A DNA stretch of 64,000 nt from assembly GCF_965218915.1 (NCBI RefSeq), contig NZ_OZ244708.1:3162001-3226000 (forward strand). The letters run 5' to 3'. This stretch comes from Novosphingopyxis sp965218915 (GTDB lineage Bacteria; Pseudomonadota; Alphaproteobacteria; Sphingomonadales; Sphingomonadaceae). The notes under the pieces were generated by a model. It was not told the DNA's origin, ran no database searches, and saw only the letters and a list, made by a program, of their open reading frames with translations. Below, one piece after another: positions 17,729 to 26,117 of the stretch (position 1 is its first letter; every line of letters begins with the position of its first letter). Both the position numbers and the translations under genes were made by a program.

Positions 17729-19263
17729 TCAGGCCGCTTTGGCGACGGGTTCTTCGATCAGCGGCCGCCAGTTCCAGGGCATGAGCTCATCCCAGCGGGA
17801 GGCGGGCCAGTCCGCTGCGATCTTTGTGATGATGTCGGCGATGTAGCTCTGCGGCTCGATGCCATTCATCTTGGCGGTCTCGATGACGGAGTAGATTGCG
17901 GCGGCGCGCTCGCCGCCTGCCTGGGAGCCCGCGAACAGCCAGTTCTTCCTGCCGACGGCTATGGGGCGAATGGCACGCTCGGCGATATTGTTATCCATCT
18001 CGAGCTGGCCATTATCGAGGAAGCGGGTGAACGCGGTCCATCGCTTGGTGCCGTATCGAATGGCCTTGGTCATGGGCGATTTTGGCGACAGCTTGCGCAA
18101 GGCGTCGTCGAGCGCGACGCGAAGCGCCGTTACCAGCGGCCGCGACCGCTCCTGACGGGTGCTTCGTCGGATATCGACAGACTGGCCGCGGATCTCGGCT
18201 TCGATCGCGTAGAGCTTGCCGATGCGGCCCAGCAGATCGGTGGTGAGCGCTATCGGCTGCTGCTTGTGGCGTTCGAATATCTCGCGCCGGAAATGAGCCC
18301 AGCAGGCAACCTCGGATATCCGGCCATCGGTGTAGAGGCCATTGAACCCGGAATAGGCATCGGCTTGAAGGAAGCCGTTGAATCCGGCGAGCTCGCGCCT
18401 GGGGTGGATGCCAGCGCGGTTGGCGGTGAACCGATACCAAGCCAGCGGCGGTGTGGCGGCGCCGGAAGCGCGGTCATCGACGACATAGGCCCAGAGCTGG
18501 CGGTCGCGGTCTTGCCGGTGCCGGGAGCCAGAACCTTTACCGGCGTGTCGTCAGCGTGGAGCTTGCTCGCCTTGAGGCCCTCCTCGCGGATGCGCTGGAC
18601 GATCGGGTCGAGCAAATGCGCGGCTTGGCCTATCCAACCGGCAAGGGTCGAGCGGTCGATCTCGACGCCTTGCGCTGCCATCATCTCGGCCTGGCGATAG
18701 AGCGGCAGGTGATGATCGAACTTGGCCACGGCAATATGGGCGACCGTGCCGAACGTCGCCTTGCCGCGCGCGATCGGCTTGGGCGGTGCCGGTGCCTGCA
18801 CGATCCTCTCACAGGCGCGGCAGCTATACTTGGGCCGAATATTACGCACGACACGCCAGCTGACCGGCACCACATCGAGCATCTCATCGGCATCGGCACC
18901 GAGGCGGCGAAGCGCGCCGCCGCAAGATGGACAGGTGCAGGAGCCGGTCACAGGCTCGTGGACGACCTCGTCACGCGGCAGATGTGGTGGCAGCGAACGG
19001 ACCGGTGCGGGCCGATCGGACTTTACGATATCTGGCGCGCTGACATCGGCGATGGCCGCGTCGGCCTCATACTCTTCCAGCGCCAGTTCCAGCTGCTCGA
19101 TCTCGCGCGCTAGCTTCTCGGATGAGGTGCCAAAGGTCATCCGGCGCAGCCGTGCAAGCTGGGTGCGGAGCATCTCGATTACGCGGTCGCGGGCATCGAT
19201 CTGGGTGTGCAGGCTGACGATCAGTGCATCCCGATCGGGAGTAGAAACGGCGTCCTGTGGCAC
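17729..19263 (-). pseudogene. tnpC: IS66 transposase tnpC, disrupted by a 1-base deletion
   Basis: The N-terminal part (19263 down to about 18510) shows the leucine-rich TnpC helix, zinc ligands CPSCGG and CRACE, and KLHADDTPVKVLAPGTGKT. After that the frame shifts: the expected RDRQLWAYVVDDR is found in the next frame and continues to NWRPLIEEPVAKAA at 17729. A CC where CCC is expected at about 18508-18510 explains it, i.e. loss of one base. The second half keeps the catalytic MDNNIAERAIRPIAVGRKNW. Translation as written yields an inactive 337 aa product. Confidence 0.85.
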
Positions 19264-19325
19264 TCCCCATCATTACCGAATCGGCGCTCGAAAAACCATC
19301 AAAAACGGCGGTATTACGCCATTTA

Positions 19326-19673
19326 TTAGCCTGCCAGCGCTGGCCTCCAGGTTCGCTCTGGACGGCGCCAGTCGACGCCTTCCAAAAGCATCGACAGCTG
19401 GCATGCGGACAGATGCGCGGTGCCGGTCTGGCTCATCGGCCAGACGAACTTGCCGCGATCGATCCGCTTGGAGAACAGGCAGAACCCTTGGCCGTCATAC
19501 CAGAGCAGCTTGATCAGATCGCCGCTCCGTCCCCGAAATGCGAAGACAGCACCCGAGTGCGGGTTCTGCTTCAGGACCTCCTGCGCCATGACCGCAAGCC
19601 CGCACATACCCTTGCGCATATCGGTTACGCCGCAGGCCAGCCAAACCTTCGTTGCTGGCGGAAGCGCGATCAT
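19326..19673 (-). CDS. tnpB: IS66 accessory protein TnpB
   Basis: 115 aa IS66 Orf2 protein. Diagnostic stretches are ATKVWLACGVTDMRKGMCGL, then GAVFAFRGRSGDLIKLLWYDGQGFCLFSKRI and GKFVWP. It is needed for IS66 transposition; its exact role is unknown. It starts within the end of tnpA (4-base overlap). Confidence 0.93.
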   Translation of the reverse strand: MIALPPATKVWLACGVTDMRKGMCGLAVMAQEVLKQNPHSGAVFAFRGRSGDLIKLLWYDGQGFCLFSKRIDRGKFVWPMSQTGTAHLSACQLSMLLEGVDWRRPERTWRPALAG

Positions 19674-20167
19674 CGCTCCAGCACCGACAGCACGCGGCCA
19701 AGTGCTTCGGCATCGACCGAGGCATCGACGCTCAGCTTGATCCCGCTGGGCAGCTCGATCGCGATCTTGCCTGACATCGCAGGCGGCAACGATGCCAATG
19801 ACGGCAGCCGCGCCACCGCGATCGGATCGGCAACGCTCACCTCAGCGAAGGACGCACCGGGCTCCGCTGCAGGTAGCGCCAATGCCTTTGACGGTCGATC
19901 GATTAGCAGCCCTGCCATCGCATTACGACGCCAGGTGTAGAGCAACCCACTGGTGACTTCATGCCGCTCCATGGCATCGCGCACCGATCCACCCGGGCCG
20001 AAAGCATCGCGCAGCATCGCCAGCTTCTGTTCAACGCTCCAGAACCGCCGCCCTGACACACGGGCAATAACCTCGATCCGACCAGTCATACGAGCGCTCG
20101 TATGACCTCTCGCATCAGCTCCGACTGCTTCGTCTACTACGCCACTCCGCCCAAAGGCGATGAACAT
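19670..20167 (-). CDS. tnpA: IS66 protein TnpA (transposase-associated, HTH)
   Basis: 165 aa IS66 Orf1 protein with the helix-turn-helix segment RRFWSVEQKLAMLRDAFGPG, then SVRDAMERHEVTSGLLYTWRRNAMAG. The C-terminal end contains IELPSGIKLSVDASVDAEALGRVL, typical of this family. It probably guides the transposase to the ends. Confidence 0.92.
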   Translation of the reverse strand: MFIAFGRSGVVDEAVGADARGHTSARMTGRIEVIARVSGRRFWSVEQKLAMLRDAFGPGGSVRDAMERHEVTSGLLYTWRRNAMAGLLIDRPSKALALPAAEPGASFAEVSVADPIAVARLPSLASLPPAMSGKIAIELPSGIKLSVDASVDAEALGRVLSVLER

Positions 20168-20269
20168 CGCAGCAATCTCACCATCGGCAAGGCGGCCTAT
20201 GCGCCACGCTTACCTCCAAACGCGAAAGCTGCATCATCTTTAATAGAGCCTAACTCAAAGGAAGTCGGA

Positions 20270-20890
20270 TCATTTGCTTGCACGAAACGCGGCGGCGAGC
20301 ATTCCTGCTAAGCGCGCGATGTGATGCCTGTCCGAACGTTTGCCCAACACTGCCAAGCGCCAGTAGAGCGGCGATGCGATCAGGTCGGCTGCCGTCTCAC
20401 GGTCCACCGAGGAAGATATCTCACCACGCTCTACCGCGCGGTCAAGGAGCCCGTCGATCCGCTCGCGCCGAGCCCGCTGAAATGGTCGTATCGCTTGTTG
20501 GAGTGCCGGGGTACGCTCAATTTCCGAATGAAGGTCCGTGAGTATACGCTTCACCAGCGGATGACGCAGCACCCGACGTAGTGCGAGCAGCACAGCTTCA
20601 ATGTCACCTTCCAAGGAACCTTGATCGCCCACCTCGGTGATCGTTAGCCCAACCTGGGACAGCAGGTCGCTGGCCATGACTGCTTTTTCGGGCCATCGCC
20701 TATAAAGAGCAGCCTTCCCAACGCCCGCCGACTGCGCAACCCGCTCTAGGCTTATGCTGGAATAACCAGTGCTCGCCCATTCCCGAAAGAACGCCCGCGT
20801 CAGCGATTCAGTCACGTCTGTACGCCTGACGGCCGCACCGCTTAGTGGGCGGGATGAAGCAGTGCCCTCGTCGGAACGGTTGCGTTCCAT
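20270..20890 (-). CDS. TetR-family repressor
   Basis: 206 aa. The HTH is at about residues 25-75 (FFREWASTGYSSISLERVAQ, then AGVGKAALYRRWPEKAV). The ligand-binding C-terminal part (SVDRETAADLIASPLYWRLAV) is of the TetR_C_11-like type. It diverges from the SnoaL and NmrA-like genes. Two operator-like palindromes lie between or over the two starts, so it probably represses itself and them. One palindrome overlaps the first codons here, so the true start could be a little downstream. Confidence 0.9.
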   Translation of the reverse strand: MERNRSDEGTASSRPLSGAAVRRTDVTESLTRAFFREWASTGYSSISLERVAQSAGVGKAALYRRWPEKAVMASDLLSQVGLTITEVGDQGSLEGDIEAVLLALRRVLRHPLVKRILTDLHSEIERTPALQQAIRPFQRARRERIDGLLDRAVERGEISSSVDRETAADLIASPLYWRLAVLGKRSDRHHIARLAGMLAAAFRASK

Positions 20891-20933
20891 CGCAAAATCC
20901 CTATCTGCAAACGGAACGCAACCGTTCCGACGA
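20868..20933. promoter_or_regulatory. Paired TetR operators, perfect 21-bp inverted repeat
   Basis: Arms 20868-20888 and 20913-20933 are exact reverse complements over 21 bases with 24 bases between them. Each arm also contains its own palindrome, GGAACG-N4-CGTTCC. The two half-operators are 45 bases apart centre to centre. One lies over the first codons of the tetR gene and the other 15 bases before the SnoaL start, as expected for repression of both directions. Confidence 0.75.
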
Positions 20934-20947
20934 AATAGGATTAGACT

Positions 20948-21403
20948 ATGACCGACAGCGTTGAAAGCTTTTCGAAGATGCTGAGCAAAGCGTTGGGAGC
21001 CCGGATCAATGCGGACGTCAGCACCTTTTTAGAGATGGTCGCTGATGACGGTGTGATGGAGTTTCCTTATTCGCCGCCCGGTATGACCAAGCGTCTTGAC
21101 GGTCGAGCCGCCGTTGCAAAACATTTGGAGCACCTTGGTAACCTTATTGCCATCGAACGAATGGGCGAGCCGATCGTGCATCCGACTACCGATCCAGAGG
21201 TGGTGATTATCGAGTTCGACGGCTTCGGACGCGGCGTAGATACGGGCGAGCCGTACAACCAGAGCTTTGTATCGGTAATACGCACGAAAGGTGGCCGCAT
21301 TATCCACTACCGCGACTACTGGAACCCCCTCGTCGTAATGCGGGCAATCAAAGGCGCGGCGGCTGTTGATGCTCTCTTTGCGGGGGACACTGACCATGAG
21401 TGA
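20948..21403 (+). CDS. SnoaL-like NTF2-fold protein
   Basis: 151 aa single-domain SnoaL/limonene-epoxide-hydrolase-fold protein. Signature segments are FLEMVADDGVMEFPYSPPG, then KRLDGRAAVAKHLEHL, VVIIEFDGFGRG and GRIIHYRDYWNPLVVM. It resembles the second domain of the tandem protein at 16260 (same ECPFAPPG/EFPYSPPG and REYWNPL/RDYWNPL blocks). It probably binds or hydrolyses a small ligand. Its stop overlaps the NmrA-like start (ATGAGTGA), so the two genes are coupled and under the TetR operators. Confidence 0.85.
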   Translation: MTDSVESFSKMLSKALGARINADVSTFLEMVADDGVMEFPYSPPGMTKRLDGRAAVAKHLEHLGNLIAIERMGEPIVHPTTDPEVVIIEFDGFGRGVDTGEPYNQSFVSVIRTKGGRIIHYRDYWNPLVVMRAIKGAAAVDALFAGDTDHE

Positions 21404-22232
21404 TCGCATCTTGGTCACCGGCGGCACAGGCAAGACAGGGCGGCTGGTTGCGGGGCAGCTCGTCAATCGAGGAATCGAGGCGCTTATCGCGACACGGTAC
21501 CCCTCCTCGGCTGATCATGTTTACTTCGATTGGGATGATCCCACAAGCCATGCCTCCGCGCTAGATGGTGTGACCTCCGTTTATCTCGTCGCGCCGACTG
21601 ATCGGACTGAGCAACTCCCCGCCATGCGCCCATTTCTTGAGCAGGCGGTGAGCCGAGCCTCTGGACGGCTGGTTCTGCAGAGCGCATCGTCGCTCGACGA
21701 GGGCGGCCCAATGATGGGCGAAGTCCATGCTTGGCTCCACACCTATGCGCCCCGCTGGACGGTGCTGCGCCCAAGCTGGTTCATGCAGAACTTCACGACC
21801 CAACATCTCCCTTCGATCACTCATGACAGATGCATCTATTCAGCCACGCAGGACGGGCGCGTTCCTTTCATCGATGTCGCCGACATCGCCGCGGTAGGGG
21901 TTGAGGCTCTGACCGATCCAGCCCTCGCTTCCAGGGACCATGTGCTGACCGGGCCGGAGGCTCTAACCTATGATGAGGTAGCTCACCTGATTGCAGAAGA
22001 GGTCAGCCGCCCGGTACACCACCTCCGTCTTTCGATGGAAAAGTTGACTGCCCGTTATGTTGGCGTCGGAATTCCACAACATTACGCGATGGCGCTTGCC
22101 CGGATGGATGAGGCAATCGCACAAGGAGCCGAAGATCGCACGACTGTGGAAGTTGAGCGGATGACAGGGCACACGCCCAACAGTTTTGTCAATTTTCTTG
22201 CCACGAACCGCTCTTGTTTCGACACGGCATGA
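21396..22232 (+). CDS. NmrA/NAD(P)-binding reductase-like protein
   Basis: 278 aa atypical SDR of the NmrA type. The Rossmann motif is ILVTGGTGKTGRLVAGQL at the N-terminus. VYLVAPTDRTEQL and LQSASSLDEGGP follow, and there is no classical YxxxK. Later segments (RVPFIDVADIAAVGVEALTD, VLTGPEALTYDEVAHLIAEE) are typical of the ergot-alkaloid/NmrA subgroup. I chose the ATG at 21396, which overlaps the SnoaL stop, rather than the frame's start 10 codons upstream. It is part of the TetR-controlled pair. Confidence 0.85.
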   Translation: MSDRILVTGGTGKTGRLVAGQLVNRGIEALIATRYPSSADHVYFDWDDPTSHASALDGVTSVYLVAPTDRTEQLPAMRPFLEQAVSRASGRLVLQSASSLDEGGPMMGEVHAWLHTYAPRWTVLRPSWFMQNFTTQHLPSITHDRCIYSATQDGRVPFIDVADIAAVGVEALTDPALASRDHVLTGPEALTYDEVAHLIAEEVSRPVHHLRLSMEKLTARYVGVGIPQHYAMALARMDEAIAQGAEDRTTVEVERMTGHTPNSFVNFLATNRSCFDTA

Positions 22233-22402
22233 TTAAATAGCATGATAGTTCTGCGATGAGCGCGCAGGCGCCATTTAGAAAGTGAGCCGAGCAGAGATTC
22301 TGCCTAACTTCCGGTGATTACAGTTGGCAATGAGCGCCGGCTCATCCGTTCGCTCCAGACGCTCGCAAACTTGCCGGCCGAGGTGACCGTCTTTAATTAA
22401 CA

Positions 22403-22996
22403 TTGATCGGTCGTCCCTCGCTTCCCGAACAGATCATCAATGCCGGAGTCTCGTTGCCTCACGAGCGCCGCTGTTCTGTCTGTGGCGTTCGGGAACTTAC
22501 GCAAGCGGCGGGTTTGACGATCGGACCGTTCACAAATCATTTTCAATCGAAGGAGGCGTTCGCTGTCACGGTGCTGGACCGCTACATGGACGTCCTATTG
22601 GAGGTCGCAGAGTGCACGTTGCGCGATGAGATGACAGAGCCGTTGGACCGCATCTTAGGCTATTTCGAAGCAATTGGGGAGATTGCCGGCCCGGCTCGCT
22701 GGCTTTTTGGTTGCATGTTGGCCAATCTGGGCCTGGAGTTGCCGATGCACAGTGAGTTGGTGCGGGAGCGCCTGCTGGCTGGATTTGAGGATCTCAAGGC
22801 GCCCTTCGCCGAAGCCATCGCCGATGGGCAGGCGCGCGGTCAGGTGCGCTGGGATCTTGCTGCCGATAAATTGGCAATCGTCGTCTTAGCTGCGTGGCAC
22901 GGCGCGCTACTTAAAGCCAAGGTCGAACAGTGCGGCACCGCGCCGAAGATCATTGCTGGGTCGCTGCCGCTCCCTTTGCGACCGACCGTTACTTGA
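22403..22996 (+). CDS. TetR/AcrR-family regulator with TTG start
   Basis: 197 aa. The HTH is slightly degenerate: ACGVRELT-like 'CGVRELTQAAGLTIGPFTNHF', then QSKEAFAVTVLDRYM, resembling TetR proteins that start MIGRPSLRE. Here the start codon is TTG giving MIGRPSLPEQ. The C-terminal domain (GCMLANLGLELPMHSELVRERL and GQVRWDLAADKLAIVV) is intact. Upstream there is no obvious ribosome site, and the C-rich change in the HTH (ERRCSVCGV) may weaken DNA binding. No divergent partner is close; it lies between the NmrA-like gene and a convergent hydrolase. Confidence 0.75.
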   Translation: MIGRPSLPEQIINAGVSLPHERRCSVCGVRELTQAAGLTIGPFTNHFQSKEAFAVTVLDRYMDVLLEVAECTLRDEMTEPLDRILGYFEAIGEIAGPARWLFGCMLANLGLELPMHSELVRERLLAGFEDLKAPFAEAIADGQARGQVRWDLAADKLAIVVLAAWHGALLKAKVEQCGTAPKIIAGSLPLPLRPTVT

Positions 22997-23162
22997 CCTG
23001 TTTGATTGCTACGGGAGAGTGCGGCAAGGGTGACCCAAGCTCCTCTGAGACGGCTTGGCCGAACGGGGTCATCAATGCTGAGTCTTGGTCGCTGATCAAG
23101 TCGGCTCTACGCTTCGGGCTGGACCGATTTTGTGCATGCTTCGCGCCAAAGACAGGGCTTTG

Positions 23163-24092
23163 TCAGCTAAGATGGTCTTTGTAAAAACCGTCAAGCCGCT
23201 CGATCGCCTGGTCGACGTACTCGTCCTTGTCGTACAGGTCGTAGTGCCCTGCACCGTCGATTATGAGAAAGTCCTCCTTGTTGGTCGCACGCTCAAACAG
23301 GGTCTTGCCGTCTTGGAAGGAAAAGGTTGTCCCCAGCCGGCCGCCGACGATGACCTGAAGCGGTTGGGTTAGCAACTCTCCAACAAGGTGGAAGGCATCA
23401 AAGCCCATCAACGCACCGTTGCTGTGAAAAAGGAGCCGATTTGTACGGGTATCCGAGGGTCGGCGGTTAGCGTAGAAGTCGACCGCGTCCAGCGTGTCAG
23501 GGTCAGTAATGCCTGCGGCCTTTGCCTCATCCATGGAATTGGGAATCCAAGGCTCTCGGCGCGACTTTCCGCCGCGCGCTTCGGAGGTGCGCTGTTTGCC
23601 GACCTCCTCGAGCGTCTCCACAATTGCGTCCGCATCGAGCGCTGTGCTGCGCCAGGCCCTGCCCATGTTGACGGCTACGACAGTGCCAACTGCTTTGAGC
23701 CGGTGCTCCGTCATCGCGGCGTTTACAGCGTAGCCGCCGCCGTTGCAGACGCCAAGCACGCCAACACGGTTTGCTTCGACGTAAGGAAGCGTCATTAAAT
23801 AATCTACGGCGCAACGGACATCCTCGACTCGCGCAGCCGGATCCTCCAAGTCCCGCGGCTTGCCTCCACTCTGCCCTTGGTAGGACGCGTCGAATGTGAT
23901 CGTGACGAACCCGCGCGCGGTCAGCTTCTCACCATATACCGCGCCGACCTGCTCCTTCACGCTGCTCCCGGGCGTGACAATAACAAGCGCGGCGTAGTTA
24001 GAGCTTTCATCGAATTCATCCGGAAGCCGAAGGTCGGCGGCCAAATCGATATCGCGATTTTTGAATGAGATGTGCTTGAGGGTTTGGGTCAT
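23163..24092 (-). CDS. Alpha/beta hydrolase with Cys nucleophile elbow (dienelactone-hydrolase-like)
   Basis: 309 aa. The strand order suits the alpha/beta-hydrolase fold: VIVTPGSSVKEQVGAVY at the oxyanion side, GVLGVCNGGGYAVNAA at the elbow with Cys in the nucleophile position (GVCNGG), and IDGAGHYDLYDKDEYV with the His. A Cys nucleophile is characteristic of dienelactone hydrolases and some S15/DltE-like proteins. The lid segment TRTNRLLFHSNGALMGF is variable. It stands alone; a bent AT-rich promoter region lies upstream at 24093-24300. Confidence 0.8.
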   Translation of the reverse strand: MTQTLKHISFKNRDIDLAADLRLPDEFDESSNYAALVIVTPGSSVKEQVGAVYGEKLTARGFVTITFDASYQGQSGGKPRDLEDPAARVEDVRCAVDYLMTLPYVEANRVGVLGVCNGGGYAVNAAMTEHRLKAVGTVVAVNMGRAWRSTALDADAIVETLEEVGKQRTSEARGGKSRREPWIPNSMDEAKAAGITDPDTLDAVDFYANRRPSDTRTNRLLFHSNGALMGFDAFHLVGELLTQPLQVIVGGRLGTTFSFQDGKTLFERATNKEDFLIIDGAGHYDLYDKDEYVDQAIERLDGFYKDHLS

Positions 24093-24300
24093 ATTCGTGG
24101 CTTCTCCTATTTAAATTAGACGGGGTGCCGCCCGGCATACCTTTGTAGAAGAAGTCATGCCAGTTGGCGCGGGCTGACTCTTTCTGTGAATGACTCCCTA
24201 AACTTGGCGATCGATTGCGTCGCATCATAGCATGTCTCGAACGTCGTTTCCAAATTGAATACTTTCGTAAGCAGCGGATGGCCATAGGCCTCGGCGGCGT

Positions 24301-24558
24301 CTACGAAATTTTCTTCACCAATTCGTTAGTGATCGCGCGGACCAACCAATGACCCCATTCGTTCTCTACAGCAGGATCGTATCCGGCCTGCATCGGGCTC
24401 ACCGCAATTGCTGAACGAAAGACGATCGATTCGTTGGCTTGTTGCACCGTGCTTGGCTCCTCGGGATTGATAATAACAGATAGACCAGGCAAGTGTGGTA
24501 TCTCTAGACCGCGTTGCTTAGCTAGAGCTACGATTTCCGTAGAACTGTATTTGGCCAT
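24301..24558 (-). CDS. Hypothetical protein, weak DUF4272-like features
   Basis: 85 aa with a Lys/Leu-rich start (STEIVALAKQRGLEIPHLPGL) and the stretch ESIVFRSAIAVSPMQAGYD. This faintly recalls DUF4272 proteins (short degenerate 'RS.EEIA.RA' pattern), but I would not rely on it. It is in the same frame as the GAF relic upstream (24598-24783), separated from it by a TAA, so it may be the distal part of a single broken gene instead of a gene of its own. Confidence 0.4.
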   Translation of the reverse strand: MAKYSSTEIVALAKQRGLEIPHLPGLSVIINPEEPSTVQQANESIVFRSAIAVSPMQAGYDPAVENEWGHWLVRAITNELVKKIS

Positions 24559-24597
24559 GTTCTCGACAAAGCGAAGTTCGTTGCGCGCTTTTAACCA

Positions 24598-24783
24598 TTA
24601 ACGGCGGTCATCAATCAGGCTGATCGCAGCGCTTGGTGGATCGAGCAGAAGCGTCGCCAGCCGAGTGATTTTGTCAAATTCATCTTCGGCCGGGGAGTCA
24701 GGCAACTCGTCCTCAGCGAGCGCCTTCAACCGCTTCGCTTCAAGACGGCCTGAATTCAGCGGGGTATGGTCGCCGCAACTCAT
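24598..24783 (-). pseudogene. N-terminal GAF-domain fragment ending in a premature TAA
   Basis: 61 codons: EAKRLKALAEDELPDSPAED, then EFDKITRLATLLLDPPSAAI and SLIDDRR. This is the usual start of GAF domains of sensory kinases and cyclases ('RL..L...GILDTPPE..FD.LTRLA...F..PIA.VSLVD..RQWF'). At the point where RQWF is expected, the sequence has TAA TGG TTA AAA; reading CAA instead would restore RRQWLKARNELRFVEN in frame with the next gene. A C-to-T change would explain it. The frame after NELRFVEN no longer looks like a GAF domain. Confidence 0.55.
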
Positions 24784-25122
24784 GCAGCTGTTCTACTAAG
24801 CTAACGTAGAAGTATTGTTAACCTCGACACTTTTATAGACTTAACCAAGACCAACTTAAGGGCCAGCATTAAGGTTTGTATTTGAGGCTTTGAATTATCA
24901 AATGTTCCTTTTTTAAAAACTTGGAGGTGCAAGCTTAGGTTAAAGGAAGAAAGCGCCCAAATAACCCCAGCAGTAACGAAGTTTAGACTACTGCACTCTC
25001 ATTTCTGATATTGGACACAGCTGGACGCTAAGCGCGATCGAAGCCGGACAACGGTGGGGTTGTGTCGGTGTTCGAAGGATAAACCGGGAAAGCCAAATGA
25101 TTACCGTTCTCCCCGGTATGCA
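24784..25122. other. AT-richer intergenic stretch
   Basis: No gene seen. The stretch is notably lower in GC than its surroundings, with ATTATCAAATGTTCC and TTTTTTAAAAAC near 24895-24920, and resembles a relic or transferred segment. It separates the GAF fragment from the LysR gene. Confidence 0.35.
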
Positions 25123-26040
25123 TCACGATGCCGCAAAGTGGCGCTCTAATGCGGTGAGCGCGACGCGGACTTTGGCGGGGTGAGTCTCGCGAGCGGGCGT
25201 CAGCATTGTCACTGGCCGCGACGGCAGATGCCAGCGCGACAGCAGCTGTGACAAGGCCCCACGCTCCAACGCCGGTCGCGCGTCGGCATGGAACAGGCGC
25301 GCCATGCCCATGCCTTGCTCGCACATCTGTTGCAGCGCGATCTGGTTAGAAGTGGCGATGTGGATCGGGAGGTCAATCTTTTCATGGTGACCGTGGCGGT
25401 CGTCCAAGTGGAGAGCGAAGCTGGGAACCACTTCACCGGTCGCTGTTCTGTCTGGCGCCTCCCGATCGAGGCCTAGCCACTGATGCTGCGCAAGGTCGGA
25501 CGGCGTTTCGGGGGTGCCGTGCCGAGCAAGATAGGTTGGCGCGGCACATAGGATCAGGTCAAGGTCACCCAGTTTGCGGCACTGCCACCCGCTTTCCGCC
25601 GCCTCGCCGACCCGCAACGCAACATCGATCCGGTGCGCGGCAAGATCGATCAGTGCATCGTCCACGATCAGTCGCAGTCTAAGCCCCCGCCATTCGGCGA
25701 GGACCGGCGCGAGCGCGGGTGCAATGTGCGCCCCGAAGCCGACTGGAGCGGCGACCCGCAGCTCGCCACTGGGCGCGTCGCGCGCTTGGTCGAGCGCGGC
25801 TGCGGCAGCTTGCCCCGCCTCCAGTACCCGTAGGCAATGAGGCAAGCAGCGCTCGCCGGCCTCGGTCAGTGTTAACTGCCGCGTCGCCCGGTGGAAAAGC
25901 GTGACGCCGGTCTGCCGCTCCAGATTGCCGATGATCTGGCTGACCGCCGATGGCGTCAGACCCAGTCTGCGGGCGGCCGCGCTCATCGAGCCAGCCGAAA
26001 CCGTTTCTGCAAAGATCGCGTAGGGCTTTAGGTTGAGCAT
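25123..26040 (-). CDS. LysR-family regulator of the DsbA-SDR-GST operon
   Basis: 305 aa. The winged HTH covers residues 1-60 (AETVSAGSMSAAARRLGLTP, then SAVSQIIGNLERQTGVTLFH). The effector-binding domain is complete (SGELRVAAPVGFGAHIAPAL). It is divergent from the DsbA-like gene with 77 bases between starts. Enzymes in the divergent operon suggest activation by an electrophile, quinone or redox stress; this is inference from content. Confidence 0.88.
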   Translation of the reverse strand: MLNLKPYAIFAETVSAGSMSAAARRLGLTPSAVSQIIGNLERQTGVTLFHRATRQLTLTEAGERCLPHCLRVLEAGQAAAAALDQARDAPSGELRVAAPVGFGAHIAPALAPVLAEWRGLRLRLIVDDALIDLAAHRIDVALRVGEAAESGWQCRKLGDLDLILCAAPTYLARHGTPETPSDLAQHQWLGLDREAPDRTATGEVVPSFALHLDDRHGHHEKIDLPIHIATSNQIALQQMCEQGMGMARLFHADARPALERGALSQLLSRWHLPSRPVTMLTPARETHPAKVRVALTALERHFAAS

Positions 26041-26117
26041 CTGTTAGCTGGCCTTATAGTATAAGTTAGAGATGATCGTCTAATCACCCCCATGTGAACA
26101 GGTCATAACAGTAGCAC

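Larger units (their letters stand above)
17704..20213 (-). mobile_element. Complete IS66-type insertion sequence, 2510 bp
   Basis: Terminal inverted repeats GTAAGCGTGG (17704) and CCACGCTTAC (ending 20213) are exact, and the flanks carry a perfect 8-bp duplication, CTCCAAAC, at 17696-17703 and 20214-20221. This is the target length typical of IS66. Genes, all minus strand, are tnpA, tnpB (overlapping by 4 bases) and tnpC, the last with a frameshift. The element is probably immobile on its own. Confidence 0.95.
17516..20237 (-). pseudogene. Small unidentified gene split by the IS66 insertion
   Basis: Removing the IS and one copy of its 8-bp duplication joins ATG ATG CAG CTT TCG CGT TTG GAG (20237-20214) to CGC GAG ATG TTC (from 17695), giving one uninterrupted frame of about 70 codons ending at 17516. 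The product begins MMQLSRLEREMFMHSIAI and then AAKFSAGWPKG; its middle has Arg-rich VTRRSADPEVWQLASD. I do not recognise it. It may itself be a fragment, and it could equally be chance, though the exact rejoining is supportive. It precedes the TetR gene's convergent end by about 30 bases. Confidence 0.4.
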
